Of a stretch of 64,000 bases of DNA, positions 21,336 through 30,850 are shown piece after piece (the stretch's first letter is position 1; the number at the start of each line of letters is the position of its first letter). The translations under genes and the position numbers were made by a program. Location: positions 40,324,401 to 40,388,400 of the forward strand of contig CM049317.1 of NCBI GenBank assembly GCA_026874595.1, written 5' to 3'. The DNA comes from Sipunculus nudus (Eukaryota > Annelida > Sipuncula > Golfingiida > Sipunculidae). Under the pieces are notes generated by a model. The model was not told the DNA's origin. It did not search any database and saw nothing but the letters and a program-made list of their open reading frames with translations.

Positions 21336-22024
21336 AGTGGTGGGCCGATCATCGAGTTTTATCGAAAGTCAGTTGGTTTGCTGCCACTTTCAAGCGCTCG
21401 ATTACCAAAGGCAACTATCGATTACATCATAATAATGATTGTTTTCTTTCCAGAATGCCTTTATGTTATAGGCAAAAATTATTCTTCCTTTTGCTTCATA
21501 TAATGAGTCTGTGTTCCCAAATAACTTCAGTATGTAACTGAGTATTACAAGCTAGATGCGAGAACGGAGGACTTATTAAACTTATTATCTGTTAACTCAG
21601 AGGGAGCTGCAGAATTAGCGGAGAGTTTTCTAACGAGATGTACATTTCAAAATATGGGCGGGATGGCGTTAAAATACTCCATAAATTCTCCAGGTATATG
21701 CCAATTTTGCGAGATTCTCTTAGAAATAATCTATTCAACCGATACAAGGTGCTGCTGTTTAGGCCGTTCTTAAAATATTCTTTGTCGAGTCGAGTATTTG
21801 GATTTCGGACTTTTTTTGGACTAGTCTGAAATTTTATTTGGGTATGATCTGCCCCTAGCGCACCTGGGCCCGTAAAATCTGCCTTCATGTGCTAGAAAAA
21901 CAACCCCTCTATAGGCCTAACATTCTTAGATGCTCTTAATTCCCATAATGAAAGATATTACCCGACGTTGCAAATCGTTAAATTTGACTGACTTTCGATA
22001 AAACTCGATGATCAGCCCACCACT
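21336..22024. mobile_element. MITE with about 38-bp inverted repeats
   Basis: The left end AGTGGTGGGCCGATCATCGA continues through gttttatcgaaagtcagt. The right end is its complement, with one visible mismatch in the first 38 bases, ending at 22024. The 689-bp interior has no transposase. AGTGGTGGGC-like termini recall some hAT elements, but I find no 8-bp duplication, so the superfamily is open. It lies inside the larger TIR element. Confidence 0.8.
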
Positions 22025-23332
22025 TCAGCTTAGATTTAGTTACAGCCTCAGGTAAAATCCAGTTGGTTTGATTTAGCCAATCGAAATTAGTTTAAATGAG
22101 TGACCATTGGCCGGTCAGCCAATGATAGATGATGTTAGTAGGGAAGCTAGAGAGTCAGCGGGGAGAGACAAAATACACGTGGTAGTTTCTGACGGGCTGG
22201 CGAGGTGAGCAGATGAAAAAGACTGAGTTAATTCAAAATCAAGATTGGAATATGCAAGGGCGATTCCCCATAGTAAATCTAGCTGCACTTAAGCTTAAAG
22301 TCCAGAGGGGAGCTAGAGTTTACAAGTGGCGGTAGTGGTGTACATGGGTAGTACAGGAAACCAAGTAGCACGAAAAGCCCGAAAAAGCCCGGAAAGCAAG
22401 GCGAGTAGAGGGCGAGACCAATGTGTGTAAGAAGCGCCGAATAAAGCTGTTATTTATTGTTAACTTGAATCAGCGAATGTGTTTTCATTCAGCAACACAT
22501 CAACAAACTCACAAACACGAAAAAAACCCTGAAAAACCTTTGACAACGAGCATAGGGATTTAATACGAAATCGTATTAAATCCTCAGTTACAATCTTCAT
22601 CAACATCACAGAACTTTAACAAATGCACATATCATCTCCGGCGGATATGATGATAATATATATAATTGTAATCATATTTATATTTTTATTTTTGATAACA
22701 ATTTTAGCCTGCCGGATAAAAAACCTCTAATTTATGCATAAGGTTTCAAAGCTAAAACAGGCCTTTGCAGAGACTAAATATTTTATTTATTTTTAAATGT
22801 GGAAATTATCTAATACTTTATGCAAGTGACAACTTCACAGATGAGATAATTTGATTCTACATTTAGAATACTTTACAATTAATAAAGTAATATTTGCAAT
22901 TGATATTCAGAGTCTAGTAAAGATAACGCTAATGCACGAGGCGGGAGACGCGAGGCGCGACAGGCGAAGCGCGACACGAGAATGAGACTTATGCATGGAC
23001 CACCATAGATTGCTGCCCTGGTGAACCGTACGTGAACCGTACCCGGAAGGCTATTTTGGAAGCGCAAGGTGGAACTAGGGGTCCCCACGGGCCACTACGG
23101 CTACGGCGGTGGCACTAGGGTTCTACCACGGCTCTGGTAGGGTTCTACTACGATTCCATTTTCACCCCGATTGACCCCGGCAAAGTATTGCACGCAAAAC
23201 TCCATCGGGACACGTTGCCGATTGAAGACGGTTGATCAGGATTGACTACGGGTCACTAGGTTCGAGTACGGTCTAACTAGGATTGGCTTCGATTAACTAC
23301 GGAGTCCAACCATAGTGCCACCGGGACGCCAA
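22025..23332. other. interior of the TIR element, no genes
   Basis: From about 22130 to 22495 the sequence resembles an LTR remnant (a late AATAAAGCTG signal and a TTCAGCAACA end), but I cannot define both ends. From 23030 it becomes GC-rich with repeated ctacgg/actaggg motifs belonging to the right subterminal region. No coding sequence is supported. Confidence 0.4.
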
Positions 23333-23356
23333 AACCGGGAATGTGTGACTATAGCC
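23333..23356 (-). repeat. right terminal inverted repeat of the 8-kb TIR element
   Basis: AACCGGGAATGTGTGAC followed by tatagcc, then TAA (23357-23359). It is the complement of 15349-15372 with a few changes in the outermost bases. Confidence 0.75.
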
Positions 23357-24170
23357 TAATGAATATGACCGCAATGGGGTCTCGACAAAACATTCCGCCG
23401 ATCGGTCAAACAGAACAGTTCATTGTATTAATTTGGGGGTAAGGTAGGGCGCGTGTTGATTAATTAATTACACCGCTCATCCATATCGCCGGTAAAAGCG
23501 AAATACATTAATTATCTGTTCTTTCCGAATTCAGGTTTATTTACCCGCCGGTAGGCCTACTGAGGGAGCAACAGAGCCCAGCTCCCGGGCAAGACAAATT
23601 TAACTAATTATTATGTTAGTACTTTTATCATTTGACAGTTGAGGATGAATCTTACCTCCAACACATTCTGGTCTTTGGTCCATGACTGCCGAGGAGGACA
23701 AAACGTGCACCGGTGCATGAAGACCCTCATGAAAAATAGTTAAATTCTTGCGACGTATTGTACAGTAGCATGGCGCAAGAGAAAAAGACTGGCTATCACA
23801 TGTGGAACCCCGACTACGAATTCTGCGCATGCGCAATGAAGAACTAACGAAGTGTGATAAATTGATAACCAACCAGATTCTGATATCTCTCCACATTCTG
23901 TATATGACAGATCAGTAAATATATTAGGTATACATGAGAAACCTCGAATACATGTGTGGTGCTTAATAAATACTTTAATGGTCCTTCGACCCTGAAAGGT
24001 CATTAAATATTTTCGTTTGACGAAGAAACCTTTAATAGGGGTCAATCTCCTTATGCAGCTGGCAGGCTGATGTGGGGGTAAACAGTGGGGCTAGGCTGGG
24101 CACTGGACAGTGTTTTAGCATATGGCTCAGTGTGCACATCGCGGAACCTGTATTTATTCTCCTCGTGTAA
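23357..24170. other. sequence upstream of the THAP exon
   Basis: I recognise no gene. This stretch should contain the left end of the transposon that carries the THAP/DDE_4 gene, but I could not find an inverted partner near 28.5 kb. Confidence 0.3.
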
Positions 24171-24395
24171 TTGCAAGTTTGTCATAAAGCTTTAGATAGA
24201 CAAAAAAGGTGTTTTTGGGTCACACGCAACAGTGAACCAGATACAAGCACAGAGAAACACATGAAGGGAATTGATTTTGTACCATTCCCCAAGCCAAAGA
24301 CCAACCTGGAGAAGTGTAAACGCTGGATAAAGCTCTGTGGACGACCACATCATCAACTGAATGTAGACAAAATTGACAAGTACATCTGTACAAAG
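24171..24395 (+). pseudogene. THAP zinc-finger exon of the transposase gene
   Basis: It reads CHKALDRQKRCFWV, then DFVPFPKPKTNLEKCKRWIK, then LCGRPHHQLNVDK and KYICTK, stopping at AAG|GTATGT (donor at 24396). The F-P-K-P segment, the K-R-W-I-K-L-C-G-R block and the terminal C-T-K make the body of a THAP domain, a C2CH DNA-binding finger used by several transposases. The N-terminal C-x2-C seems disturbed by a frameshift near 24168-24180. The matching His is in the next exon at 25883. The start codon is not clear. Confidence 0.75.
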
Positions 24396-25882
24396 GTATG
24401 TAATCTAATACTTATAAAAGGAATTCAGTTCACGTTTGTGCGCAATGTTCTCTAAAACCGCGCTGTGTACAATATTGTGCCACACATCATTTTAAAGGTT
24501 ATTATCCCCGCAGTGACATAGGCGATATGAAAATAAATAATTGTTAATATAAATATAATTTTGAGTGATTTTTCCATTTTTTTACCGAGCACAGCCGAAC
24601 TGTCTTCGGCACTTACCGGAATGCGTGCATCTTGGTCACTTAACCCCTAACACTATAAGGACTATTGTTCATATGAATAACGCTTGCTTTCAATGAGGGA
24701 TTTGACCCACGTGCGTGGTCAGTAAAAGAGAAATCCACATGTTTCTCGCTTTATGAAATGGAGAGTTCAACCCAGGAGGATTAATGACAAAACCTAATTC
24801 AAGGTCCCAATTTCAGGAACATGCGTGGGTGGGGTGGAGTGGTGTCTGGGGTTTCAGGCCTCAAAATTTGTCTGATACGGTGAAAAAAAAAAAAAAACAT
24901 TGCGGCGGTTGAAAATGAATACGGACCCTCTGCATGGAATTCCGTTCGGTCCGCTTCTGTTACTTACGAGGTATGCATATTTCTGTTTCTTTCTTCAGGA
25001 ACAGTTTCCTTGCAACGTACATTTAATAAATCTTTCATGTGTTCCTCACATCAACCTTATCTTTATACGTCCACCGATAGAATCCAGTCAAATATCATCG
25101 AAAACCTGAATGCCCCCGCGTCTCATTCCGGTTCGCAATGTCAACACCATCACTGGCCAGGTCATCAAGGTAAACATACCGGGGTATAAATTTCTTGCCA
25201 CGAGGACAAAACCACAAAATGAATGTTAAAAATATTGGAGCGACTGCAGGATCACTCACGCACTGTCTCCACCAGATTATGAGTTTATACGGACGGACGG
25301 TATGATGTTAAGGATTCATGTAATTTAAAAGTAAGTGGCAAAATTAAGATACAAGCAGCTGTACATAGAAACGTTTTCTGTTCACAGAAGTGTTGTGCCT
25401 CAGAGAGGTGCGTGAGTTATTCTGCAGTCGTGCCAAAATGTTTATACATATCTTATGGAGACAGTTTCCCACTGAAAACCAATATTTTCTGTTAACTTTC
25501 GGATTAAAAAAAAATGAGCCAACATTTCACATCTCAGTTAATAAATCTCCCCAACCCCGGCAATAAGCCCGGTATACCGGGTCTATCAGCTAGTATTATA
25601 TAACTATAATCGAGTATAAACTTTGTTGCTTGTATAACAATAATAGAAAATCTACCATATATATATATATGTGTATATATAATTTTTTTTTATACTGGGA
25701 ATCTCATCTATACACATACCTTCATAGTTTTAGTGCATACTTAAAAAAAAGTTTTATTTTTCAAATAATCATTCCCAGCACATTAAAACTATGAAATCGA
25801 ATGAAATGATGAAAACAACATATTTGTTGATAAACATTTATTATGTGTGCAACAAATAACTATCAATGAACTTATTTTACAG

Positions 25883-25954
25883 CATTTTGTGGACAGATGG
25901 CCAATGGCAGAAAATCCCGATCCATTACCTGCTGACCCTTATGATCAAAAATAG
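25883..25954 (+). pseudogene. second exon completing the THAP domain
   Basis: After a tattttacag acceptor (ends 25882) the frame reads HFVDRWPMAENPDPLPADPY, then DQK and a TAG at 25952-25954. Joined in phase to 24395 it completes the THAP C-x2-H motif as C-T-K-H-F and the usual P-D-P-L-P-A-D-P extension. The intron between is 1487 bp. Beyond the TAG the same frame continues with basic coding-like sequence (RTPKARKRPVERSPLPLKVK) to a further stop near 26083, so the TAG is probably a decay mutation. Confidence 0.75.
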
Positions 25955-26212
25955 AGAACCCCTAAAGCAAGGAAAAGACCAGTGGAGAGAAGCCCATTGC
26001 CACTCAAAGTGAAATTCTCAAAGTTAGAGGCAGCAGAATCATTTTTTTCTCCCTGCGTGATCAAAGAAACAATCAAGAACTAGGTGTTCACAGAGGCCAG
26101 GCAGAAGAGCAGCAGGGGTCCACCTTCAAGTGCCAGCAATGTGGATCATCTAATGTGATGTCAAAGCCTAAGATAAACTCTTTAATCAAAGGAGCATTTA
26201 TTGCTTAAATTT

Positions 26213-26658
26213 GCCGGGGTGACACTCCTTGTTTTAGGTACACTGGTTATCCCAATGTTGCCATATTAAAATCAATGTTTGAATGGCTAGATCCTGCAGC
26301 AGAGGGGGATGACATAATGGCTGATCGTGGTTTCAATATACAGCATTTGTTATTGTCCAGAAAAGCTACCCTCGACATGCAAGCTTTCAGTCATGGTAAA
26401 GCTTTGGGGTCAAGGGCAATAAAAAGATCCATAAATATTGCCAGTGTCAGAATTCATGTGGAACATGCAATATGTAGAATGAAGACCTTTAAACTGCTTT
26501 TAAATGCAATTCCAGTCAAAATGAGGTATTTGATTAACCAAATAGCGAATGTATTAGCAGTTACTTGTAACCTACAACAGGTGAGCTTAATAAAACTTGT
26601 GGGAGAACACTTTAAGTACATACCATTCACTCTGTCAGTTTGTCAATGTTTTCTGTAA
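26213..26658 (+). pseudogene. DDE_4 transposase, C-terminal part
   Basis: Open from about 26213, with RYTGYPNVAILKSMFEWLDP, then DDIMADRGFNIQHLL, a linker, then RIHVEHAICRMKTFKLL and a final NVLAVTCNLQ. The ADRGF Asp and the R-x-H-V-E Glu are the second and third catalytic residues of the DDE_4 family, in which IS5-like transposases and PIF/Harbinger relatives fall. The region that should hold the first Asp and the helix-turn-helix lies between 25955 and 26213 and is largely missing, so the enzyme is inactive. The family usually ends near CNL, as here. Confidence 0.82.
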
Positions 26659-28445
26659 CAGCTGGCAAGAAATGTCTTTCATAAAAGATTATTAGTTTGT
26701 GCAGTGACCCATGCAAAAGGTCAAAATCAAAGTTAACCTTGATACTATGTATTCCTTTGTTTAACAAATCTGTAAACGTGTGAATTCCAGTGCAGGACAT
26801 TTGTCCCTGGATTTGGCAATAGTAAGGATGCATCTTATTCATGATTAAAAATCCATCAACCATTTGAAAAATGTCTGAAAGAGTCATGGCAACCTTTGCA
26901 TGGAAATTACGCTTACTGTAAAAGTACTTAACCTCTAACAAACTATCACCACGTCTTGTATGTTAATATACCATCTGGACTTGCCCCTATGCTGGGGGTA
27001 TCAGGGCTTATGTACAGGCCTGATTGTCAGATAACACTTTCTGTGTTGATACCTGTTGGACTTGATAAAAGTGTTTATAGCCTTTGACTAAACTTGCACC
27101 TGTATCTGACAGCATGAGGTAATGCAGCCTGATTCAGACCACTATCAGGAGGGCCCTGGCTGTTTTATCACCATCCGTTGAATGCGTCACCTGATACAAT
27201 CTTTATACTGTCAGTAAACCCCTTCTCATAATAAAACAGTTCTTGTTTTCCTTCTGTCCTCTAGTTACAGACTCTATTTTCTTTATTTCAGCATCTGTGT
27301 ATTTCATAAAAGGTAAAAAACAGTCCTCAAAACATGATGAGCCACATCTGCTGTGCGTTGAAAGGTAAATACCTATATTTCTATAGGTGACAAAACTGTA
27401 AGGGGTGTTACTGTATCATTCGTTTGCTTCTGTCTTTTGTTTGTAAACATTGTGTTCAAGATGCAGGCTTCTGGGCAACAAATCTGTATGTGCTTAAAAA
27501 TTTCATCAGCAGAAGGTTATTTCACTCCCTCAGGTACAGGGTTGTACCTGTCTTCTGTGGCTGAGCTGGCATTCTTAGATTTTCCCTGAATAGATGTCTC
27601 CAGCAGGGTCACAGGCACAGACTCTTCCCTTTTACTACCTTTTCTAGTCCACATACATGTGCCCGAGGTGACACTTGTGGTAGAATTATCATCCATATAT
27701 CTAACAATGTCAAACAATGTAGCTACAACCGGTCAGCAACCCCCATCTAGGCCCCCTTACAGGAACAGTACCCTGCATGAATGCGAGTGACATCAGAGAC
27801 ATTGCTTAGGATCACCCATACATTGTAGTTGTTTAATTAGTGACAGGGTCCTTCTCCCATGTTCTTGGCTTCACTTCACTCTATACTGCAAAGTAAGTAT
27901 CCCTGTGATACTGATGTACCTCGATGACAAACCCATCCTTCGCCATGGTGTACCCTATCATGTTAAAGCATTCCCTGAGGTTTCTCATATTTTACTCATC
28001 AAACGATATTAAATAATTGTAAATGTCTAACACTGTCAGGACTGGTAAGACACCCAGGTTTTGTGTGCCTCCTTCTTTGAATATTCCTTGATTTTCAAGC
28101 TTGATTTTGTCAGATGAAGTAAACTTATCATCCTGTACTTACTCCCTGTCCTCAATCAAGCCATCTTGGTCCATCTCTAATCCCATTTCATGGCTAGCAT
28201 TACACAGGTCAATTAGCTGTCTTTGCTTGTGCTGCTACACCCCTTCTTTCTTTCAGATACGACTAACTTTTTAACTGATTTTTTTGCTGAAATTTGTATT
28301 CATATTTAAAGATTGAGCAATGATAAGACTGTAACCCTGAGTGGTCAGCTTGTGATACAGACTGAATCTGATCGATGTCCAGATGCTGTGCCCCTAGCTT
28401 GTTTGCCCCTACATTAGATTGCCCGCGGATTAAGTGCATACGCAC
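26627..28445 (-). pseudogene. SWIM zinc-finger plus YqaJ-type nuclease
   Basis: Read on -, the pieces fall in order. N-terminal segment RMHLIRGQSNVGANKLGAQH (28445 down); QRQLIDLCNASHEMGLEMD; LPVLTVLDIYNYLISFDE; NMIGYTMAKDGFVIEV. The SWIM finger has YCSCKG, then GC and VVATLFDIVRYMDD, with the final His apparently mutated to Pro (about 27720-27770). The YqaJ nuclease has SVTRGQKENKN (about 27260), SIGASPDGIL (about 26985), LLEVKYFYSKRN (26940) and YYCQIQGQM (about 26820). ASPDG, ExK and QxQ are the catalytic residues of this lambda-exonuclease-like fold and are all present. Several stops and frameshifts break the frame. Family members are multicopy in aquatic invertebrates and typically mobile-element encoded. 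Confidence 0.8.
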
Positions 28446-28612
28446 TATTGGCTTTGGATAATTTCACCACTAAGCAGTTACTTTCTATCCAATATACTAT
28501 GTACTATCTTATCCTGACAGTACATTGCTGGTTGTTGCTTTTCCTGACAGATGAATTCACTGGTAGTAATTTCTCCTTAGTACTAGTGGTAGATGGTTGG
28601 CAAGTGCTGGTT

Positions 28613-28765
28613 GTCAAGCACAGGCATTTGTTCCCAGCACTAAAATGGCCTAGAGACCGTAGACACATTGAGTATGGGAGATATGTAATGGGTATATCGC
28701 CCATACTCATTGTGTCTACGGTTTCTAGGCCATTTTAGTGCTGGAAACGAGTGCCTGTGGTTGAC
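28613..28765. repeat. long hairpin, 66-bp arms, 21-bp loop
   Basis: The left arm 28613-28678 and right arm 28700-28765 are reverse complements with roughly six mismatches. The inner 40 bases or so (ending gagtatggg / cccatactc) are almost perfect. The loop is 28679-28699. A transcript of either strand would fold into one long stem, so a foldback MITE or a small-RNA precursor are both possible. Confidence 0.85.
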
Positions 28766-28896
28766 GAGTGATGTTGTCCCGGTGCAGGCATGACTTCTCA
28801 AGCAACGTCCTGGACTGTTATTGGCCGGTACTTACTTCAGGCTTACAGTGCATCATGGTCAATTCTTTTCTTAATACAATATTTAATGGAATTTTT

Positions 28897-29150
28897 ATCT
28901 CAGCTGACTGTAAGTCAACTGAGGCATAGTAATGGGGCTTTGTCCGTTGCCCGTCCAGTCGTCCGTTAGCAGGCACAAATTGTAACTCCTGGTCCTAGAA
29001 ACCTCTTTGTCAATGTCCAAGGAGGTCAATTAAAATTCTCCTTGGAAACCTGAAATTAGGTCACTGCGACGTATATCCTCCGAGCTATGGGGCTTGTTAG
29101 TAACCCCTAGAATAATAGTGACCTGTGGGTCATGACGCTCAGCCGACTGA
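28897..29150 (+). repeat. family B, head-bearing copy
   Basis: It starts CTCAGCTGACTGTAAGT and passes through gtccgttgcccgtccagtcg and the 'ctccttggaaacctgaaat' core. It ends near tgacctgtgggtcatgacgc and tcagccgactga, so its termini are short inverted sequences (CTCAGCTGA-type). Confidence 0.65.
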
Positions 29151-29379
29151 CATGTTGATAGTATGTCCTTGCACAGACAACTAATTAAGATAGGTGTCAT
29201 CATTGTGGATGCATTTTAGCTTAAGTTCATCAAGACCCATAAGCACAACAAATTTGATGACATTCCAACCAGCCTTTTTAATTAGGAAACTTGCAATTTG
29301 TGTGTATTTTGCATTATTTCTGGGGTGCTCAAACATACCCCAAAACTGTGAGAATATAGGTTAACTTTGACCCAATTTC

Positions 29380-30770
29380 AGGTTTCATGGGAGAACTTTT
29401 TAGGAACTCTCAGGATGTCAAGTTAGAAGATTCTGGGCCCCATGGTTATGATTTGTGTCCTACTTTGGTATCTATTTTAATTATTCTGAGGATTGCTTAT
29501 AAGCCCCATAGCTCAGAAAATATGGGTAACAGAGACCTTAATTCATGTTTCCAAGGAGACTTTTACAGATCTCCCTGGATGTCAAGTTTGAAGATTCTAG
29601 GACCAGTGGTTACAATCCAGGCCCTGTTAAGGGACGACTGCATCTTTAAAGGTCTCAAAATAGAGAAAAAATTGTAAAAAATAAAAAAAAATACAAGTGA
29701 CGCCACTGGTCACCAGAAACTGATGGAACACTCCATGATGCATATGCATGCAAAGAATAATGCCGAACAATGCACTAGTTGTTCAGATACCAGAGCTTTT
29801 GGATAAAATTTTTAGTTATTCTGGGGGGTTCTTCTGAGCCCCATAGCTCGGACAATATGGGTGACAGAGACCTAATTTCAGATTTCCATCGAGACTTTTC
29901 ATCCCAGCATGTCAAGAAAGAAGATTCTAGGTCTAGTCATTACAATTTGTGCCCTGTTAACAGATGACCGCATCTTTTAAGGTTTCAAAAAAGATAAATA
30001 AAATGGTAAAATATCGAAAAAATACAGGTGGTGCCACCAGTCTGCAGAAACTGATGAAACACTCCATGATCAATATCCATTCAAAGAATCATGGCGATAG
30101 ATGCATAAGTTTTACAGATACTTGAGCTTTTGTATCAAATTTTCTATTATTTTTTTTGGGGGGGGTGGGGGTACTTCGAAGCCCCATAGCTCACAGGTTT
30201 TGGGTAACGAGATTTTTCATGGGCCTCCCTGCATGTGTAGACAGAAGATTCCAGGTCCAGCGTTTATGATTTGTGCCCTGTTAACAGATGACCAGGTTTC
30301 CAGGAAGACTTCATGGACCTCTCTGGATGTAAAGTGAGAAGATTCCAGGTCCATTGGTTACGATATGTTCCCTGTTAACAGACGACGGCATCTTTTAAGG
30401 TCTAAAAAATAGAGAAAAAAAATTGTAAAAAATCAAAAAAATACAGGTGGCGCCACCAGTCTGCAGAACTGATGAAACATTTCATGATCAATATCCATGC
30501 AAAGATTTAAGGTGATCAATGCATTAGTTGTTCAGATATTTGAGCTTTTGTCTCAAATTTTCATTATTCTGGATGTACATCGGAGCCCCATAGCTTGGAG
30601 AATATGGGTAACACAGACCTAATTCCAGGTTCCCAAGGAGATTTTCCACGGACCTCCCTGGATGTAAAGTAAGAAGATTCCAGGTCTAGTGGTTACGATT
30701 TGTGCCTTGTTAATTTTAACGGACAGACAATGATACAAAACCTCCAATATCTTGATAATTAATGCATGGA
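29380..30770 (-). repeat. family B tandem array, inverted, about 4 units
   Basis: The complement of the B core recurs with landmarks 'aatatgggtaacagagacc' or close variants at about 29519, 29851, 30198 and 30598, giving periods of 332 to 400 bp. Each unit has 'gccccatagctc', 'ccaaggaga', 'ccctggatgt' and 'gccctgttaac' segments. GGTGGCGCCACC occurs at 30446-30457. The ORFs here are frames of the repeat. Confidence 0.85.
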
Positions 30771-30850
30771 TTGTCATGAAACTTGCCTTGAATATTGACC
30801 AAGACTAGTTTTGCCAATTCCCAATAAGTGGTGGTGCCACCTGTATTTTT

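Larger units (their letters stand above)
15349..23356. mobile_element. TIR DNA element with TAA duplications, carrying nested insertions
   Basis: The ends share the inverted repeat GTCACACATTCCCGGTT (15356-15372 on the left, its complement at 23333-23349), extended outward to GGC-type termini. They are flanked by TAA on both sides (15346-15348 and 23357-23359). A three-base TAA duplication and GG-initiated ends fit the PIF/Harbinger superfamily (inference). Both subterminal regions contain many degenerate 'ctacggt' and 'actagggtt' motifs (15390-15580, 20348-20450, 23080-23320). No transposase is seen between the ends, so the element is non-autonomous. It was later hit by the gypsy element at 15588-20347 and by the MITE at 21336-22024. 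Without these it would be about 2.5 kb. Confidence 0.7.
24171..28445. mobile_element. two-gene DNA transposon, ISL2EU-like, decayed
   Basis: Two converging genes form one unit. On + there is a THAP zinc finger followed by a DDE_4-type transposase (24171-26658). On - there is a SWIM zinc finger plus YqaJ-type nuclease (28445-26627). Their 3' ends overlap by about 30 bp. A transposase partnered with a YqaJ protein is the hallmark of the ISL2EU (IS4EU) group of the PIF/Harbinger-related superclass, which duplicates AT at its target. The assignment rests on gene content. Terminal repeats and target duplication were not found, and both genes are broken. Confidence 0.65.

Noticed and set aside
22130-22495. 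Solo LTR candidate (AATAAAGCTG signal, TTCAGCAACA end)
   Set aside because: I could not find a convincing start or a target duplication, so it was noted only in the regional description.
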